Shown here in pieces: positions 24,656 through 37,696 of a stretch of DNA of 64,000 bases. This stretch comes from Trichopria drosophilae (Eukaryota > Arthropoda > Insecta > Hymenoptera > Diapriidae), in contig CM059582.1 of NCBI GenBank assembly GCA_030407085.1, positions 16,163,501 to 16,227,500 of the forward strand, written 5' to 3'. The notes under the pieces were generated by a model. It worked only from the letters and a program-made list of their open reading frames with translations, ran no database searches and was not told the DNA's origin. A program made the position numbers and the translations under genes. The number at the start of each line of letters is the position of its first letter. Position 1 is the stretch's first letter.

Positions 24656-27600
24656 TGATTTCATCGTTTATTTGGTGTAGAATTTGGATATAATTATCAA
24701 AATAATGTTAGTATTTTAAGCTCTAAATGAACACATTTTTCACATATTTTCCAGGCAATAATATTTTTGAAAAATTCGATAATTTATTTGTCATTTTATA
24801 TTTCGAATCGCTGATCGATCTTCTGTCAATCGTTATTCTAATAATAATTTTAATATTTTGAAAAAATCGAAAGTAAATTTCAAAACAAAACAGAAATTGG
24901 AATGATTTATCAATTTTTTAACCTGTGGTTTGACCTAAGATTTTCAATAAACACATTTCAAAATAAAAAAATTCAAAAACTTTTTATGAAAAATGTTTAA
25001 ATTTATTTTAATTTTTGTTAAATTATATTAATGTGAACTATCATACCAAATTCAAATTTTTTATAAAAATACAATTCATTTTTCAATGACTTTATTGTAC
25101 GCTAATTGCGATTTTGAAATAAATAAATTCATTAAATTTGATTTTCTTTTTTCTTAGCTACTGAAATATGTTTAACGAATACAATAAATGATAAAGATTT
25201 TTTTATTTATCGTTTCTTTCTGTTCTTTTTATGAACCCAACAGCAACATTTGAATAAAGAAAAAAAAATCTAGTAACTTGAGGTGCAAAAGGATCTTTCT
25301 ATTGTTTAATTAATTATTCCAACATTGGCTATAAAAAATTTTTGCTGAAATTGAACAAAAAACATAAAAATCGTAAAATGCAAAACTTACAAATTCTACT
25401 GAAAAGCGTTTTATAACATTGTTTCCTAAATGTAAGTTGATTAATGAAATTAAAGAATTTTTTCTCAACAATTTATTAAATTTAATCAAAATTTTTAACT
25501 TTGAGTAAGATTTATGAAATGAGTTTTTTTATCAATTTCATGTCATTTTTCATAGTGATGATATTAAATTCAGCAACATATCATCAAAAAGTTTTAATAA
25601 TCCTATTGCCCGTAATTTTTGAAAATCCAAAAATACTTCATTACATCTAATATAAAAGAAAAACATAGAAATATATTTTTTATTTGTTTCTTTTATTTAA
25701 AATGTTATTTTTAAAAACAGAAATTTATGAAATCTGCAAAATTACGTAAATGCTGACATTTTATACTATTCAATTTTATGAATATTGAGAAACAAAAGTT
25801 TTTACATGTACAGTAAATATTATAACACTTTGGCCACATGGCATATGTACCATATTTAAATTGATGTCTCAATTATATTATGTGTAAAATAAATAAAAAT
25901 TATAAATAAATAATAAAAAACATCTAAAAAATTGAAAAATATACCGAAAAAGTAACTAAAGGATTTTGGGATTCCACTATTGAAATTATTTTTCGATAAA
26001 ATATGTCCAATTTTGGATGATATGAAATTGTTTATATTCAATTTTCAATTTAGAATTACATAAAACTAAAAAAAAGGAAATAAAAATGTGTGGAAAAAAG
26101 GATCATAGGATGAGAAAAGCTAAACACGAAATCCAAAATCACGAAATTTTGGCCGGACCAAAATGAACTTAGCGCACCTCTACGCGACTTTCTGCATTCG
26201 ATTTATCAAACTCGAAAGTCGCCGATTGTTTCAGGAGTCTTGCTCGTATGTGACTGTTCATCCAACAGATTTGTGTTTAGCTGCACAACTCTTGCATTCG
26301 CGTATTTGCATTGCAGTTGCGCAGTAGGGGATCGCCGGAAGAACGACGAAGAAAACCGTATCGTCATTGTGCGACAGCTAATCGAATTGTAATTCGAAGG
26401 TTTATCGGTCATTTTTACCGCCTTACGGAAATCGTAATGGAAGATGCTATTACGTTACGCTTCAACTTTTGTAAAATCGGCATTTTGCAAAGATCTTGAA
26501 AATACAACCTGTCTTGTGCCAAGCATAGAATCGCACCTTCAAAGCTGTCATTTTTGTTTACTCTACCACAAAAAATAAGGGTGTTTGGTAGTGACACTAC
26601 TATTTTTATCCTACTATTATAGATCGGAAATTAGTTATGAATTCTCGAGGTTTCCTGTTGAATCGACTGACATTTAAGCTGTCGGACAATTACGGAGGGA
26701 GTTTACTTTCAAAATTTTGGTAAAAATCGATAACATCGATAAAATTTACTGATAAAGAATATTCTGCAATATTAAAAATATTCAATATGAAGAAAACAAT
26801 ATGGCGGATTTTTTATTTCATTTTTTACATTTTATTGTTGAAAATATTCACTGCAAGATTTTTGGGGTCGCTGATTGTACATGCGATGTCAGAATTAGAA
26901 AATTCAAAATGTTGAAATCAATCTGGTGGATATTTTTACATTTTTACTACTTTCAGTTGAAAATATTGAAGTAAACTACCTCCATAATACACGTATTCAT
27001 AACATGGTTTTAGCCCTTCATTGCCTAAAAAGAAACATTTTTCATACTCAGAAAGGTTCGAAAAAACTCGTATAAAACTCGAGATTTTTTACAATTTGAC
27101 AGAAAACAGTACACGATGGTATTTTTCATATTTTTTTAATGGTTGTTTCGTGTAGAGCACACCCAAAAAACATTTAGAAAGTATTGTGTCGTCAAAAATG
27201 AATAGCTCATTCGTTAAAATTTTGGAACCCAAAATGGATGTTCAATGTTGTGTTATTCAGGCGCTAATGGGTTAAGGAATGTCTAAAGCTGGATTATTTT
27301 TAATTTATTTTTATTATTGTATATTTCTAATACACCCAGAAATAAAAAATTTATTGGTGATAAGGATGAACATGTCATAATTTAACTTAACTATGTATCT
27401 CCGGTTAGTAGTTTCTTGTGTGCTAAAATTTATGCTAAAAAGTACCAGACATTTATTTATAATTATATTTAACTATAAACTATATTAATTTTCCAAATAC
27501 ATATTCATGTCTTTTTATCAATCATCAATTAAATTTTTAATCGTGAAGTTGAAAAGAACATCAGCTGCTGGTAATTTTTGATAGGATCTGCGAAATTGAC

Positions 27601-27911
27601 CCCGTAAAAATTGACTGATTTGTCAAATTGTCTCCACGGAAGCCTTCGAAATTTGCTGCCATTGGGGAAACGCTTTCCTCCACTCATCTCTCAAACCGTT
27701 TGATGCATTATCTATAAAATGTGAATAAATAAAAAAGAAATAATTATTACAGTCATTTTTTACTAACGAAAAAAGAGCGATTGATAACTACAAATAATTT
27801 TGACCAAATGAATTTAAAAATGTAAGGTTCAAACGAAATAAAGTAGGGATCACCTCTCCTTTGGTCGTTTTCACAACTTGCAGACAATTTTGAAAGTCGT
27901 CGGAACGGACG
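24656..27911. other. Intergenic DNA; a GC-richer patch at 26160-26600, no gene supported
   Basis: Mostly AT-rich with A/T runs. 26160-26600 is visibly GC-richer and open in several frames on both strands, but no protein family is recognisable. It could be a promoter, a non-coding exon or an old gene fragment. 26790-26960 contains two imperfect copies of the dispersed 'atggcgga/gtcgctgatt' repeat. Confidence 0.35.
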
Positions 27912-29149
27912 CACTGAGAAAAGTGTCTTTTACCGGGTATTAGAATCCTAATATCCCGTAAAAGGCAGTCTTTTAGATATACAGTAAAACCCATCTTACT
28001 TGAACAGGGTCGAGCCAGCATTTCCCCTCCGACCCCGTTTATTTGAACGCTTACAGTTGTCCGCACTCCTCGCGCAATATACCCGTCCGTCGTGAGTAGC
28101 GCACGCGCATTGGAATTTGTATCCGCGTAAGAGCGAGTAGTGGGGGTAAGAGGAAGTAGAAATCGTTCAAATAAACGAGGTTATTTTGTTCAAATAGACA
28201 GGGTGTTCAAGAAAGCGAGTGTTCAAGTAAGAGGGGTTTTACTGTAGGGACAAAAATATTTCTTTTAACAGTTAAAAGGCACATATTTTTACCAGTACAA
28301 ACTCGGTAATTCTTGGATATAAGAAAAATTATTACCTACTATAAGTCGGTTAATGAACCATTTTAGAAAAAATATTGTACGTATCGGGTGATATTTTTTC
28401 GATTTCGTTTTCAAGTAACAGCTTGCTGTTGGTAAGGCAAGTCACATTGTTTGTTTACATTTCAAAATTATTGTTTGTCCGGCGGTAATCGACTCCATGA
28501 CCGCTACTTGTACTTTAATGTATAGGTTTCTGCATGCTTTACAAATGTAAAGTATGGCGCCATCAAGAAAGACGACCTGCAGCTAGCAAAACTTAAGAAT
28601 AATATTGTGTAAACATTTGTGTAAAAAGACAATTCCGCTCGTTAAAATAATAAAAGAAAAAAAACTAACCCGTTTCTAACCTAAACTTATAACACCTGAT
28701 TCATAACATCAGTCAACATCTGATAACTTTTCGCAACTGTCGTAAAATTATTGAAATTATTTCGGTAGATAGTGGGTGTGTATTCATTTTCAGAACTAAA
28801 ATTTGGATCAAACTTCCCACAATTTTTAATTTATACTTTATGTTTGATAAATGATGGTGGTAAATGAAGAATAACGCGATTTTCGAATATTCTGATGCTG
28901 GGTATCAAAAGGAGACATTGTAACGGTGAATTTATTGTATATAAAAGTTTGTATTGATTCCCAGCTTTATTTATTACATAATATTCTATACATTTGCAAG
29001 ATTATAACCTATAAGAAACTAGTATTTTTAAAATGCTAAAAGACGAAGATTTTTATGGATAACATATGGGATTTCAGTAATTACAATATTTATTTTGCGG
29101 AGTATCAGAAATAGTTTTAAAAGACACGGGATTGTAACTTTTCTCAGTG
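27912..29149. mobile_element. TIR element with CACTGAGAAAAGT ends, carrying a nested Tigger-like MITE
   Basis: CACTGAGAAAAGTGTCTTTT starts at 27912 and ACTTTTCTCAGTG ends at 29149. The ends match the 402-bp element at 13018. Unlike that copy it lacks flanking TA. The flanks instead share a diverged stretch, gtcgtcggaacggacg before and gtcgtcggaacgggcg shortly after. No transposase frame seen in about 1.0 kb of non-nested sequence. Confidence 0.5.
27982..28244. mobile_element. Pogo/Tigger-like MITE, 263 bp, TA target duplication
   Basis: The ends CAGTAAAACCCATCTTACTT and the inverse of AAGTAAGAGGGGTTTTACTG are terminal inverted repeats, flanked by TA on both sides (27980-27981 and 28245-28246). 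Internal ttgaac/gttcaa blocks extend the foldback. It sits inside the larger element at 27912-29149, so it arrived later. Confidence 0.75.
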
Positions 29150-29209
29150 CGACAGTCAATTTGGGAGGTCGTCGGAACGGGCGGTAATCAATTTCCCAGG
29201 TATAATAAT

Positions 29210-29450
29210 AATAATCCTCTTTATTGGCAATGCAATATATAAATACCAAATAATACATAAAAAGGGCAATGCAATAATGCCAAAAGGTGAGCCACAGCTC
29301 CAAAGAGCTGCGTTAGAGGCTGACCTTCAATATGCTTAAATTGAGAAACACCATCAATTAAAGAAGATTTTATTATTACAAAAAATGCTAAATAATGACT
29401 TTTTAACAGCTTCACGTCTATCCGAATAACAAAAAACACTCCATTTTAGG
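29210..29450 (-). mobile_element. 3' end of a non-LTR retrotransposon
   Basis: On the minus strand this ends in TGCCAATAAAGAGG followed by an (ATT)n tail (29203-29215). This is the usual layout of a Jockey/CR1-like 3' end: AATAAA signal, then short tandem tail. The upstream sequence has open frames but no recognisable reverse transcriptase, so only a 5'-truncated stub is present. Confidence 0.45.
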
Positions 29451-30357
29451 GTGTGCCTACAACTAAGAAAGAGTTCAAAAATTCTAGAAAATACAGAAAA
29501 CTGTTTTGAAAAGAGATCTCGTGACATTATTTATATAATAACTTTTTAAAGGTTTCTACTAGTTAAAATGTCGACGGTGATCAAAAATCGGTACGTGCCC
29601 CATCGGGGGTTTTGATAAGGGTTTGATTAGAAAATTACAATTGCTACTGCTGTAAAAAAATGGTCTTTCAATCTAGTACAGTCTGTGATCTACTTGAATT
29701 AATTTCCAAATCAATGCTGCTGGTTCGTTACATTTCAAAGATTATATCAGTTCATGTGCAAGGTTTTAAACACTGATTTTCATTTTTAAAAATATATTGT
29801 ATATTCCTCATAAGTTGAAATCGCGTCTTTATGATGCTTTTTTATATCTTACATATCATTTCATTTATCACCAAAAGGTTGGTCTTAACATTAAAAACGA
29901 ACAAATATAATGAACTTAATATAACAGATAATAAAGTAAAACCTTCGAAATTAAAAACACCGGAAATAGACAGCTCAGACACTCTACGCGCAAATTAACC
30001 AAGAAAACATTTTATAAATTTGTTATTAACATGTAAATTATTTAACACGTTATTCTAACAATTTATATTAATTTTGAATATAATTTGTTGCCTTTTTTTA
30101 CTAACAAAAGTAATAATCATGAAAATTCTTAGTGTTCTCTTTTTCTTTCTTTCTTATTGCAAAAAAGGAGAGGCGCTTTTATTTTCCATTAAATAAAAAA
30201 TGTCAAGTTAAGGAATTTAGATTGTTTAATAATTGCATATCATTAGAAAGACAAACATATAGACAGAAATGAATGGCACATCATTTTTCTTACTTTGTTT
30301 AAAATATAAAAACATAAAAAAGAAGTTCTGATAGTGTGCCTTGAAAATTTAGATTCA
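29451..30357. other. AT-rich intergenic DNA; nothing seen
   Basis: No coding, tandem repeat or element end that I can support. Confidence 0.4.
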
Positions 30358-30663
30358 TCCCCCCCCCTCCCCCAATATTTGTCCGTCTTGTCTGTCCTTT
30401 TGTAACCCTCCCAATATTTGCCTAGTGAGTGGAAGAAATCCCCCCCCCCCCTCCGCCGACATACAGTTATATAACGCACATACGTCGACCAGAAGAAATC
30501 AGTTTAAACATGGTTTAACCTTTCCTACATCGCGCATGCGTTATGTCGCCACATAATTACCGCTCAGTGAGAAGTGGTGGGGAACAGCAATCGAAGGATA
30601 AGGCAAATATTGGGACGGACCTAGTGGTAAATATTAGGGGGTAGCAAATATTGGGGGGGGGAG
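30358..30663. mobile_element. MITE with C-run/G-run inverted ends
   Basis: The left part has CCCCCCCTCCCCCAATATTTG, then ccctcccaatatttgcc. The right part has caaatattgggacgg and, at the end, CAAATATTGGGGGGGGGAG, the reverse complement. gtccgt on the left pairs with acggac on the right. Homopolymer runs blur the exact edges. About 306 bp, non-coding. Confidence 0.55.
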
Positions 30664-31177
30664 CTAATATGTAATATCTGATATTAATTTTCTGACGTAG
30701 GTATTATGTCATCTATTATTAATTGTGAGAAATTTAATAAATTAACTATTTTAGTTACGTAAATAAAGGTACAGTAGTAAAAACGGTAAGTACTAAATTA
30801 CAAATCTTAAGTTATTTAATGATTCACAGGTGTTTCATGCTTGGTTCAATTGCTAAGTTTAATATTAGACTGAAATAATGTATTTTTATATTCGTTATTA
30901 AATTATAACTAAATATTAAATGGACGTCTTTGACGAGAAAATCATGATATTTTTGTGATGCATACTTTTAATTTTTTTTTAGTAAATTCTCTCTGATACC
31001 ATAAAATTTCATTTCTAATGCACTGAAGTGTTTCACGAATTTATTATTTATATTAATTATTATCAAATATATTAATTTTAATTAAGCATTGGATAATTTT
31101 ACTGAAAAATGTTTAAATAAAATAATCAAATACAGAGTATTGAAAATATTTATTTTATAGTTCAAAACAAAAAAAAA

Positions 31178-31769
31178 GGTAAACCTTTACAAAACGGGCA
31201 TCCTCACAACAAAAAATTTATTTATACTATTTCGATGTATTTTTGCCCGCTGATTACGAATATGATCATAAAAATTGGGGGTCGGACGCATTGAAGCCGC
31301 TATCTTGAAAAAACAGCCAAAAAATGGGTATTTTTTTAGTTTTTTGGATTTATTTCGAAAATTAGGCATCATACGAAAAAATGTTTCCAGCAAAAAATGT
31401 AGAGCGTAAAATTTTGTATAAAAATGGTCGAATAAATTTTTTTCGTAATCGCAAAGGGCAGCACGTAAAACAGCGATGAATGTGACGGTAATGTTTGTTT
31501 ACGTCTTTAGCCGAGTTTGCGCCCTAGGCCCACGCAGTCGTCATTATAAGGACACATACATTTCATGGGTTTGATTATTACAAACATCTGATGGTTAGAG
31601 TAGTAAACTACAAAAATACCCGTTTTTTGGATGTTTTTTCAAGATAGCGGCTTCAGTACGTCCGACCCCCAATTTTTATGATCATATTCGTAATCAGCGG
31701 GCAAAATTACATGAAAATACTGTACTTAAATTTTTTTTTGCGAGGATGCCCATTTTGTAAAGGTTTACC
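31178..31769. mobile_element. Foldback element with long (about 165 bp) near-identical inverted arms
   Basis: The left arm (31178 to about 31342) and right arm (about 31605 to 31769) are reverse complements with few differences. They share GGTAAACCTTTACAAAA, GCCCGCTGATTACGAATATG, ATTGGGGGTCGGACG and AAGCCGCTATCTTGAAAAAA. The spacer is about 260 bp with a GC-richer patch near 31500. Adjacent A-runs on both sides obscure any target duplication. No transposase seen. Confidence 0.65.
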
Positions 31770-34700
31770 AAAAAAAAACAACAACAGTAATAATACATTT
31801 TTGAGTATTATATGAAACATGGTCTTAATCAAAGTTAATTTGCATTATGTGATTCTATTAATGAAATCGTACTCAGAAAATGTTGCCTTATTGTATACAA
31901 AATTTACGTTTTCTCATTTCTTTCATAAAAACATTTATTTTTCTAGATATCAAATTGTATTAAAAATGACGTCTAAGGGCAGCCCACTAATTCACTAAAT
32001 TTAACGAATTTATAACTGAAATGTAACTGAAATATGAATCTTAATGTGCAGGGACTTCAGTCTTAGAGTAATTTTGCATTATGTTTCATGCATAAGCAAA
32101 TTAAATTTGCTGCACGTGTTCATTAAATTTCAATACAGTTTAAAAATGTACATTTCAAATGCATGTACATTATTGTTAGTAATGTGCTTTTGCTAATATT
32201 CAATTATATGGGCATGAAATTTCAACAAACTTACCAGATGTACAGGAGGCTCTTATAATTTTATAAACTAAGCAATGACTGTAGACACAAATAATCAAAT
32301 CAGTATTTTGTTACAACGCTCTCTACACAGTGGATACAATTAAATGAATTAAAATTGCTTCCAGATTTATCCAAAAATCCTACCTAATAAATATTCAGCA
32401 AAATTATTTAAAAAACGTTTGAAATAAATATGGACTGAAGATAAGCGAGCATATCAAATCCAACGAACTGTTTACAATCCTTAACGCTGTTTACGTTTCA
32501 TATGGTTGTTATTCTTTTCATTTCGCTTTTACAACATCTATTTTCTTAGTCAAGAATATTTCGAGTGACTATTTAACTGTAATGCTGTGGTAGATTTCAG
32601 GTTATGAACAATGTTTTTGTTTTGTTTTATTATTGAAATGGTTAATTTAACCATTTTTTATAATCACGTATTTTACTTTTCTAAAATGGTTCTATTAACA
32701 TTTTTCATTCTCACTGTGTACTTCTTTGCAGAAACTGTATAAAGTTTATCTAAAAAAGGTATCGAAAAAATCCATGATTTTTTTACATTTTGCATGGAAA
32801 ACTGACCACACTTTATTAATCACAAACTGGTCAGTACAAAAGTTTATTTGCCAAAAACTGGCTAATATTCAGACCGAATTTCTACCAGGAGTACTGTACA
32901 TTAAATGAATTTTTACAGCGAATATTTTTAAAGTGATTTTTAATTTGGTGGCAGGTATCCATTTTTTTGGGTTTTATACGTGAAATTTTATGGAAAATGA
33001 CATGAAATTTACATACATGACATTTCTTATGAACATTAAATTTAAAATTTGACATTGATTTGCTTCCAGCACTTGTTCATTAAATTTAACGTGTTTCCTT
33101 TTAACAGTGAACACAAAGTAAAACATTTTCACTCGTTTTGTCATTTTTTAACCCTTATTTTCTTGATTTTGATTACCTTTGAATGTCAAACCCAATTCGA
33201 GAATGTTGGATATATTTGAATGCAAATTGAGGGATTCAAAATGACAATTTTGAATCGATTTGTGCACTTATTCCTGCCCATAAAAAGTATTCCCAAACTT
33301 CTTGAATGTTGTGCATTATTTACAAAGTTTATTAGAACTTTTCAAGCATTATTTATCAGACTAGTAGCTTATCTTATTTATCAATCGTTTTTAAGGAACT
33401 TCTAATAGTTCATTTTAATGAAAAATATGTTTTATATTATAAAGATGGCACGGTTCTAATTAGTTATAATCGTATTTTGGTGGTTGTTTTAATTTCTTGT
33501 AATTCAATTTGACTATGTCACTAAATCAAGGCAATAGTAAAACGAAGCACTACGCAGTATTTCAAATTTTAAAAGCTCCGCGGAATTACTCATACACCAA
33601 TTGCCATTAAATATTTACTCCAATATTAAGGAATTATTTACTTATTGTTAGCTTATTTCAATTGATGAAAAAAGAAACATTTTCTTATTTAAATTTATTG
33701 ATGTAAATTACGACCTACTTTATTAAGTATAACAACTTAACATTGTTTGACAAACTTTAACGTTTACTACAATTACTTTGCATAAATCAATATTCACAAT
33801 GACAATCAAAACTGTAGAAATTAAATTTAACTCAAAACTATTCATACCACAGACATAAACAAGAATATTTTGCATGATCTATAAGGAAAGAAAGTAGTGC
33901 GACGACCCTTCCTGTGACTGTCACTTTTAGCATTTTTTCAAATTTAAATAGCTGATATTTGATATTCACAAATTCATATATATTCTGAAACAATGTCCAC
34001 GTGGTGGACTTGACTTCATGCTTATTAACGTATCTAAAAATACGTCGAAAGCAGATGCTGCAGTATATTACAAAACTATTATAAATTTGTACTGCTGCAT
34101 TATTTTTGTAATTTAGCTACATTTATTAGTTTAAAAGATATATTTTTGGTATCTTTACATTAAAGATAGGTTTCAAGAATATTGTTAATTTACGCACGAT
34201 ATATTGAAATCCAATTAGAAGTGAGAAACATTTTTAAGTAGACTTATTTTTATGTTTAACCGTATTTTAAACCTTCCTACTTGTTGTCTTAGCTTCTAAG
34301 TATTTCTATCACAATATTTGATCTTTAATCATCAATTGTCGGTTTCATGAACATCTTAAAATTTATTTAATCCAAGTTAATAACAATAACGTTTTGGCCA
34401 ACATTTCCGGGAATCGACGAGTACAGGTGGGTTAAACACTTTGGTCCAAGAGTTAGATTTTTTAATTTTTATTATTTGCTCTTGCAATTACTAATAAAAA
34501 TTGTACATTGTAACTAAATATCCCAAAAACTTAATAATCCAATAACTAAAGGAATATTGAACTTACTCATGTAATGAAATAATTACGTAAAAAAATGTGT
34601 GCATTTTTAAAACGATAATACGGCAAAAGAACACACAGACAAAAAACACATACGATAAAACGAAAAAAAATTAATGACATGACAAAAAGACACATGTACA

Positions 34701-35206
34701 AAAAACACAGCTTTTCTCTTTCTATAATTTTTTCTTTTTTTAGCGATATTTTCTACCTTTTCATTTTCATCTCACTTTTTGCGTTTTATCATTCATCTAA
34801 AGTTTCAATTAAAGGAAGTTTAGGCTTCTAATTTTTAACTTTTTTGTTGGCAAATGTTTATGGAGTAATCTAACTACTTTAGACAAGATTTTATTATTGG
34901 TGAAATAAACTAAATGATAGTTTTTACTTACATTGTTTAATAATATATTCACAATACCACTTATTTTTGAAACTTAACGAACTACATCTGTAACGAACGA
35001 TATTTTTCTTGATAGTATTTGGGAAGTCCGTATTTCTTTCTATTAGTTCCGTGTACATATGTGGAAAATAGCGTTTTACACCTTAAAAGCAGCGCGAAAA
35101 ATAAGAATTTTCCGTATACTAATATGAAAAAAAAACAGTTACAAACTAGTGTTTTTTGTTGTCATCAAATAGTATAATAAACTCCATACGGATCCGAAGA
35201 AATATA
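31770..35206. other. Intergenic AT-rich DNA; no gene supported
   Basis: Short recurring cattaaattt(aa) motifs near 31990-32140 and 33030-33095 hint at an old element with subterminal repeats, but I could not find paired ends. The rest shows nothing recognisable. Confidence 0.3.
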
Positions 35207-35445
35207 CAGTAGAGTCTCGGTATATTTTCGTCTCTCTATATTTAAGTCTCAGTATATTTGCCTATCGCCGCTCTATTTCCCCCCACCTTGAGTGCTGCGG
35301 CCTCAGAAAGGACCTGCTGTGACACCATGAACATAACGCGACTCAGGATGATGGGAGAAGCGCTGCTCCCTTTTTTTTGGTAAATATAACAGGACGGGAG
35401 GGGAAGGCGAGGAACTGAGAGGGCAAATATATCGGGACTCTACTG
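35207..35445. mobile_element. Pogo/Tigger-like MITE, 239 bp, TA target duplication
   Basis: CAGTAGAGTCTCGGTATATT at the left pairs with the inverse of AATATATCGGGACTCTACTG at the right. TA flanks both ends (35205-35206 and 35446-35447). The CAGTAGAGTC-type terminus is typical of Tigger elements. A GC-rich centre contains no open frame. Confidence 0.8.
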
Positions 35446-35447
35446 TA

Positions 35448-37662
35448 AAACTATTTTAAATATAATTGTAGAGAATATATAATATTCCGATTCATACTAA
35501 AATACGTAGATTTATTTTAGGACTAATTGTAAGATTTAGAATTTGTAAGTCAGGGCATTCAATATATACATTCAATATTTCATATAATAGTTTTTACTAT
35601 AATTGACGTTACTATTATAATTAGAAAGGGTATATCATTGATTTTCAAGATATTATAGGAAAATCCTAGAAGTAAATTCGCTGAAATCTGAATTATTAGT
35701 CGAAACGTGAAATTGTGAAAATTGCAGGTATAAAAGACATTGATGCATTATTGCTTATTCTAAAGTATTCAAGTATTGTTCTCGTAATTATTATAAGAAA
35801 CTTTATTATATTTATACCAATCATAAAACGATTATAATCGACATGTCCGCATAAATTACATGTAAATTTATTGAAAACATCCAAATAAAAACCTCCGTTT
35901 ACTTTTCGGCACGAGTGGTGCACATTTCAGTCCAAGAAGTTTAGAGAATATTATATTTTTAACGAAAAGACATTCTTGTCAAATATGAATATAACTTCTA
36001 TGAATAATATACAGATTATGCACTGCTTAGAATAAGTACAAATTCTACTTATAAGAAACAAATTTTGTAGAGTGCAACCCCTGGAATTGGTCCCTGCACA
36101 ACTGTCTCCCTCTCTAACTGACTTAGTATGGGTCCATGTTTTTGAAAGATTTTTAGGACCGGCAACATGTATTTCCAGGTATAAAAAGTGTATTTACACA
36201 GGTACGAGTCTGCTTAAATAATCACGTAACAATAAAATGGGCGGAACATATCGCTGTCCAATTCGAGAGGGAGTAAGTCCCAGTATAAGCCAACGCGAGA
36301 AGATGCATCTATATCAAAGAGTGGCAAGAAAAATTAAGAAACAATGTTCAAAGTTCGGTTCTAGTAAATTTTCCAAGAAAGTAAAATATTTATTTTTATT
36401 TTTATTATTTAATATTGGCGTAAGTCGCGAACTTCTCAATTCATCAACATCCGTAATTCAGCATCCTTACCGGTATTTAAGAATCATATGTTAAATGGTG
36501 TGCTTTGCACTTTGAGGTTAGGATGTCTCAAAATCATGACGTGATCGAACTATTTTAGGACCAACGTTGGATTTAGCGCATCTAAAAAATGTGGAAAAGT
36601 ATAGTCCTGTTTCTGGGTATGGAGTTCGTCCTCATTTTGTTCACCAGTGTTATTTTTCATAGAAGGAACGCTTTATGTGAAAAATAGAAACAGTCTGCAA
36701 TTCAAATATTTTTGTAATTTTCCTCGACAGCAGAAGTTAAAAAGTTCCGTGGATTTTCCTATAATAGCAATAACATTCATATAAAACGTTATAGTAATTT
36801 TTACACTATCAATAATTATGCATCTTTGTACATGGAAGATCTGCCACGCAATTATTATTTACGGTAGTAAAGTTTACAATAAAAACATTTTGCAGGTAAA
36901 CATAAAATGCACAATCAAACTACGGATTCGTTCATAAAATTTGTCAAGTTGCTGAGAAATGAGTAGCGAAATTAAGTACTTAAATCGAAATTCGATAAAA
37001 ATCATGCCGGATATACATAGCAAAAGTTTTAATCGTGTCATGAATTAGGAATACGTCAGACGTCAATTTTCACACGTCGCAATACAATTTTTTAAAATTT
37101 CTTATAATGTATGAAAAACGAGGGATTCTTACGATCCAACGAAGCCAACAGTAGGTCGTACGGCATTGATGATTGAATCATCTATTAATACACCCCTGAA
37201 CGAAAGGGTGCCCTACTCTGAAATAATAGTCGGCTCGGGTTATAGATCGCTAGCTTCATGCCTCCGGTGTCAAGAACTACACCTGCTGATCGTTTGTAGC
37301 CCACTTTACTGGAGAAGGTGTTACCAACCACTTAGTATTTAAACGATTGTATTTTTTTTTTAGAAGTTAACAAACAATTAACTTTTGAGGGTCCTTGTAC
37401 TTGAATGTGTCTTCGAGGCTTTACTCGTTAGTAAAACATTTACACTTTCGATGAGGCGCCGGAGAAGGTGTCGTTTCGAGGTAACACTTTTCCAGGTGCA
37501 ACATTACTAAGAGCCCTGGCCTTGGACATCTAGCGGCCACGCTCTTCACTGTCATTGGCGCTATAATCCTTTCCTACCGCGAATTTCCACGTACATTATC
37601 GAATAATTGTTAAAACATATTTCCCAGGTAGGTGTCACAAAACGTATGCTCGTTATAGTAAT
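35448..37662. other. Intergenic DNA; GC-richer, non-repetitive block at 37130-37620
   Basis: 35448-37100 is AT-rich. A frame at 36237-36494 has no recognised domain. 37130-37620 stands out by base composition and lacks any repeat structure. It lies just past the 3' end of the minus-strand gene, so it could be regulatory DNA, a non-coding exon or the edge of another gene. I could not find a convincing protein in it. Confidence 0.35.
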
Positions 37663-37668
37663 TTTATT
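37663..37668 (-). terminator. Poly(A) signal AATAAA of the PVPV protein gene
   Basis: A canonical AATAAA on the minus strand 29 nt past the stop codon (37697-37699). Confidence 0.65.
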
Positions 37669-37696
37669 GAAGGTACAAAAATAAATTAGGTTCGTT

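Noticed and set aside
35696..35923. Minus-strand frame with CNLCGHVDYNR, suggestive of a zinc knuckle
   Set aside because: Only part of a CCHC pattern is present, with no gag or ORF1 context or neighbouring reverse transcriptase.
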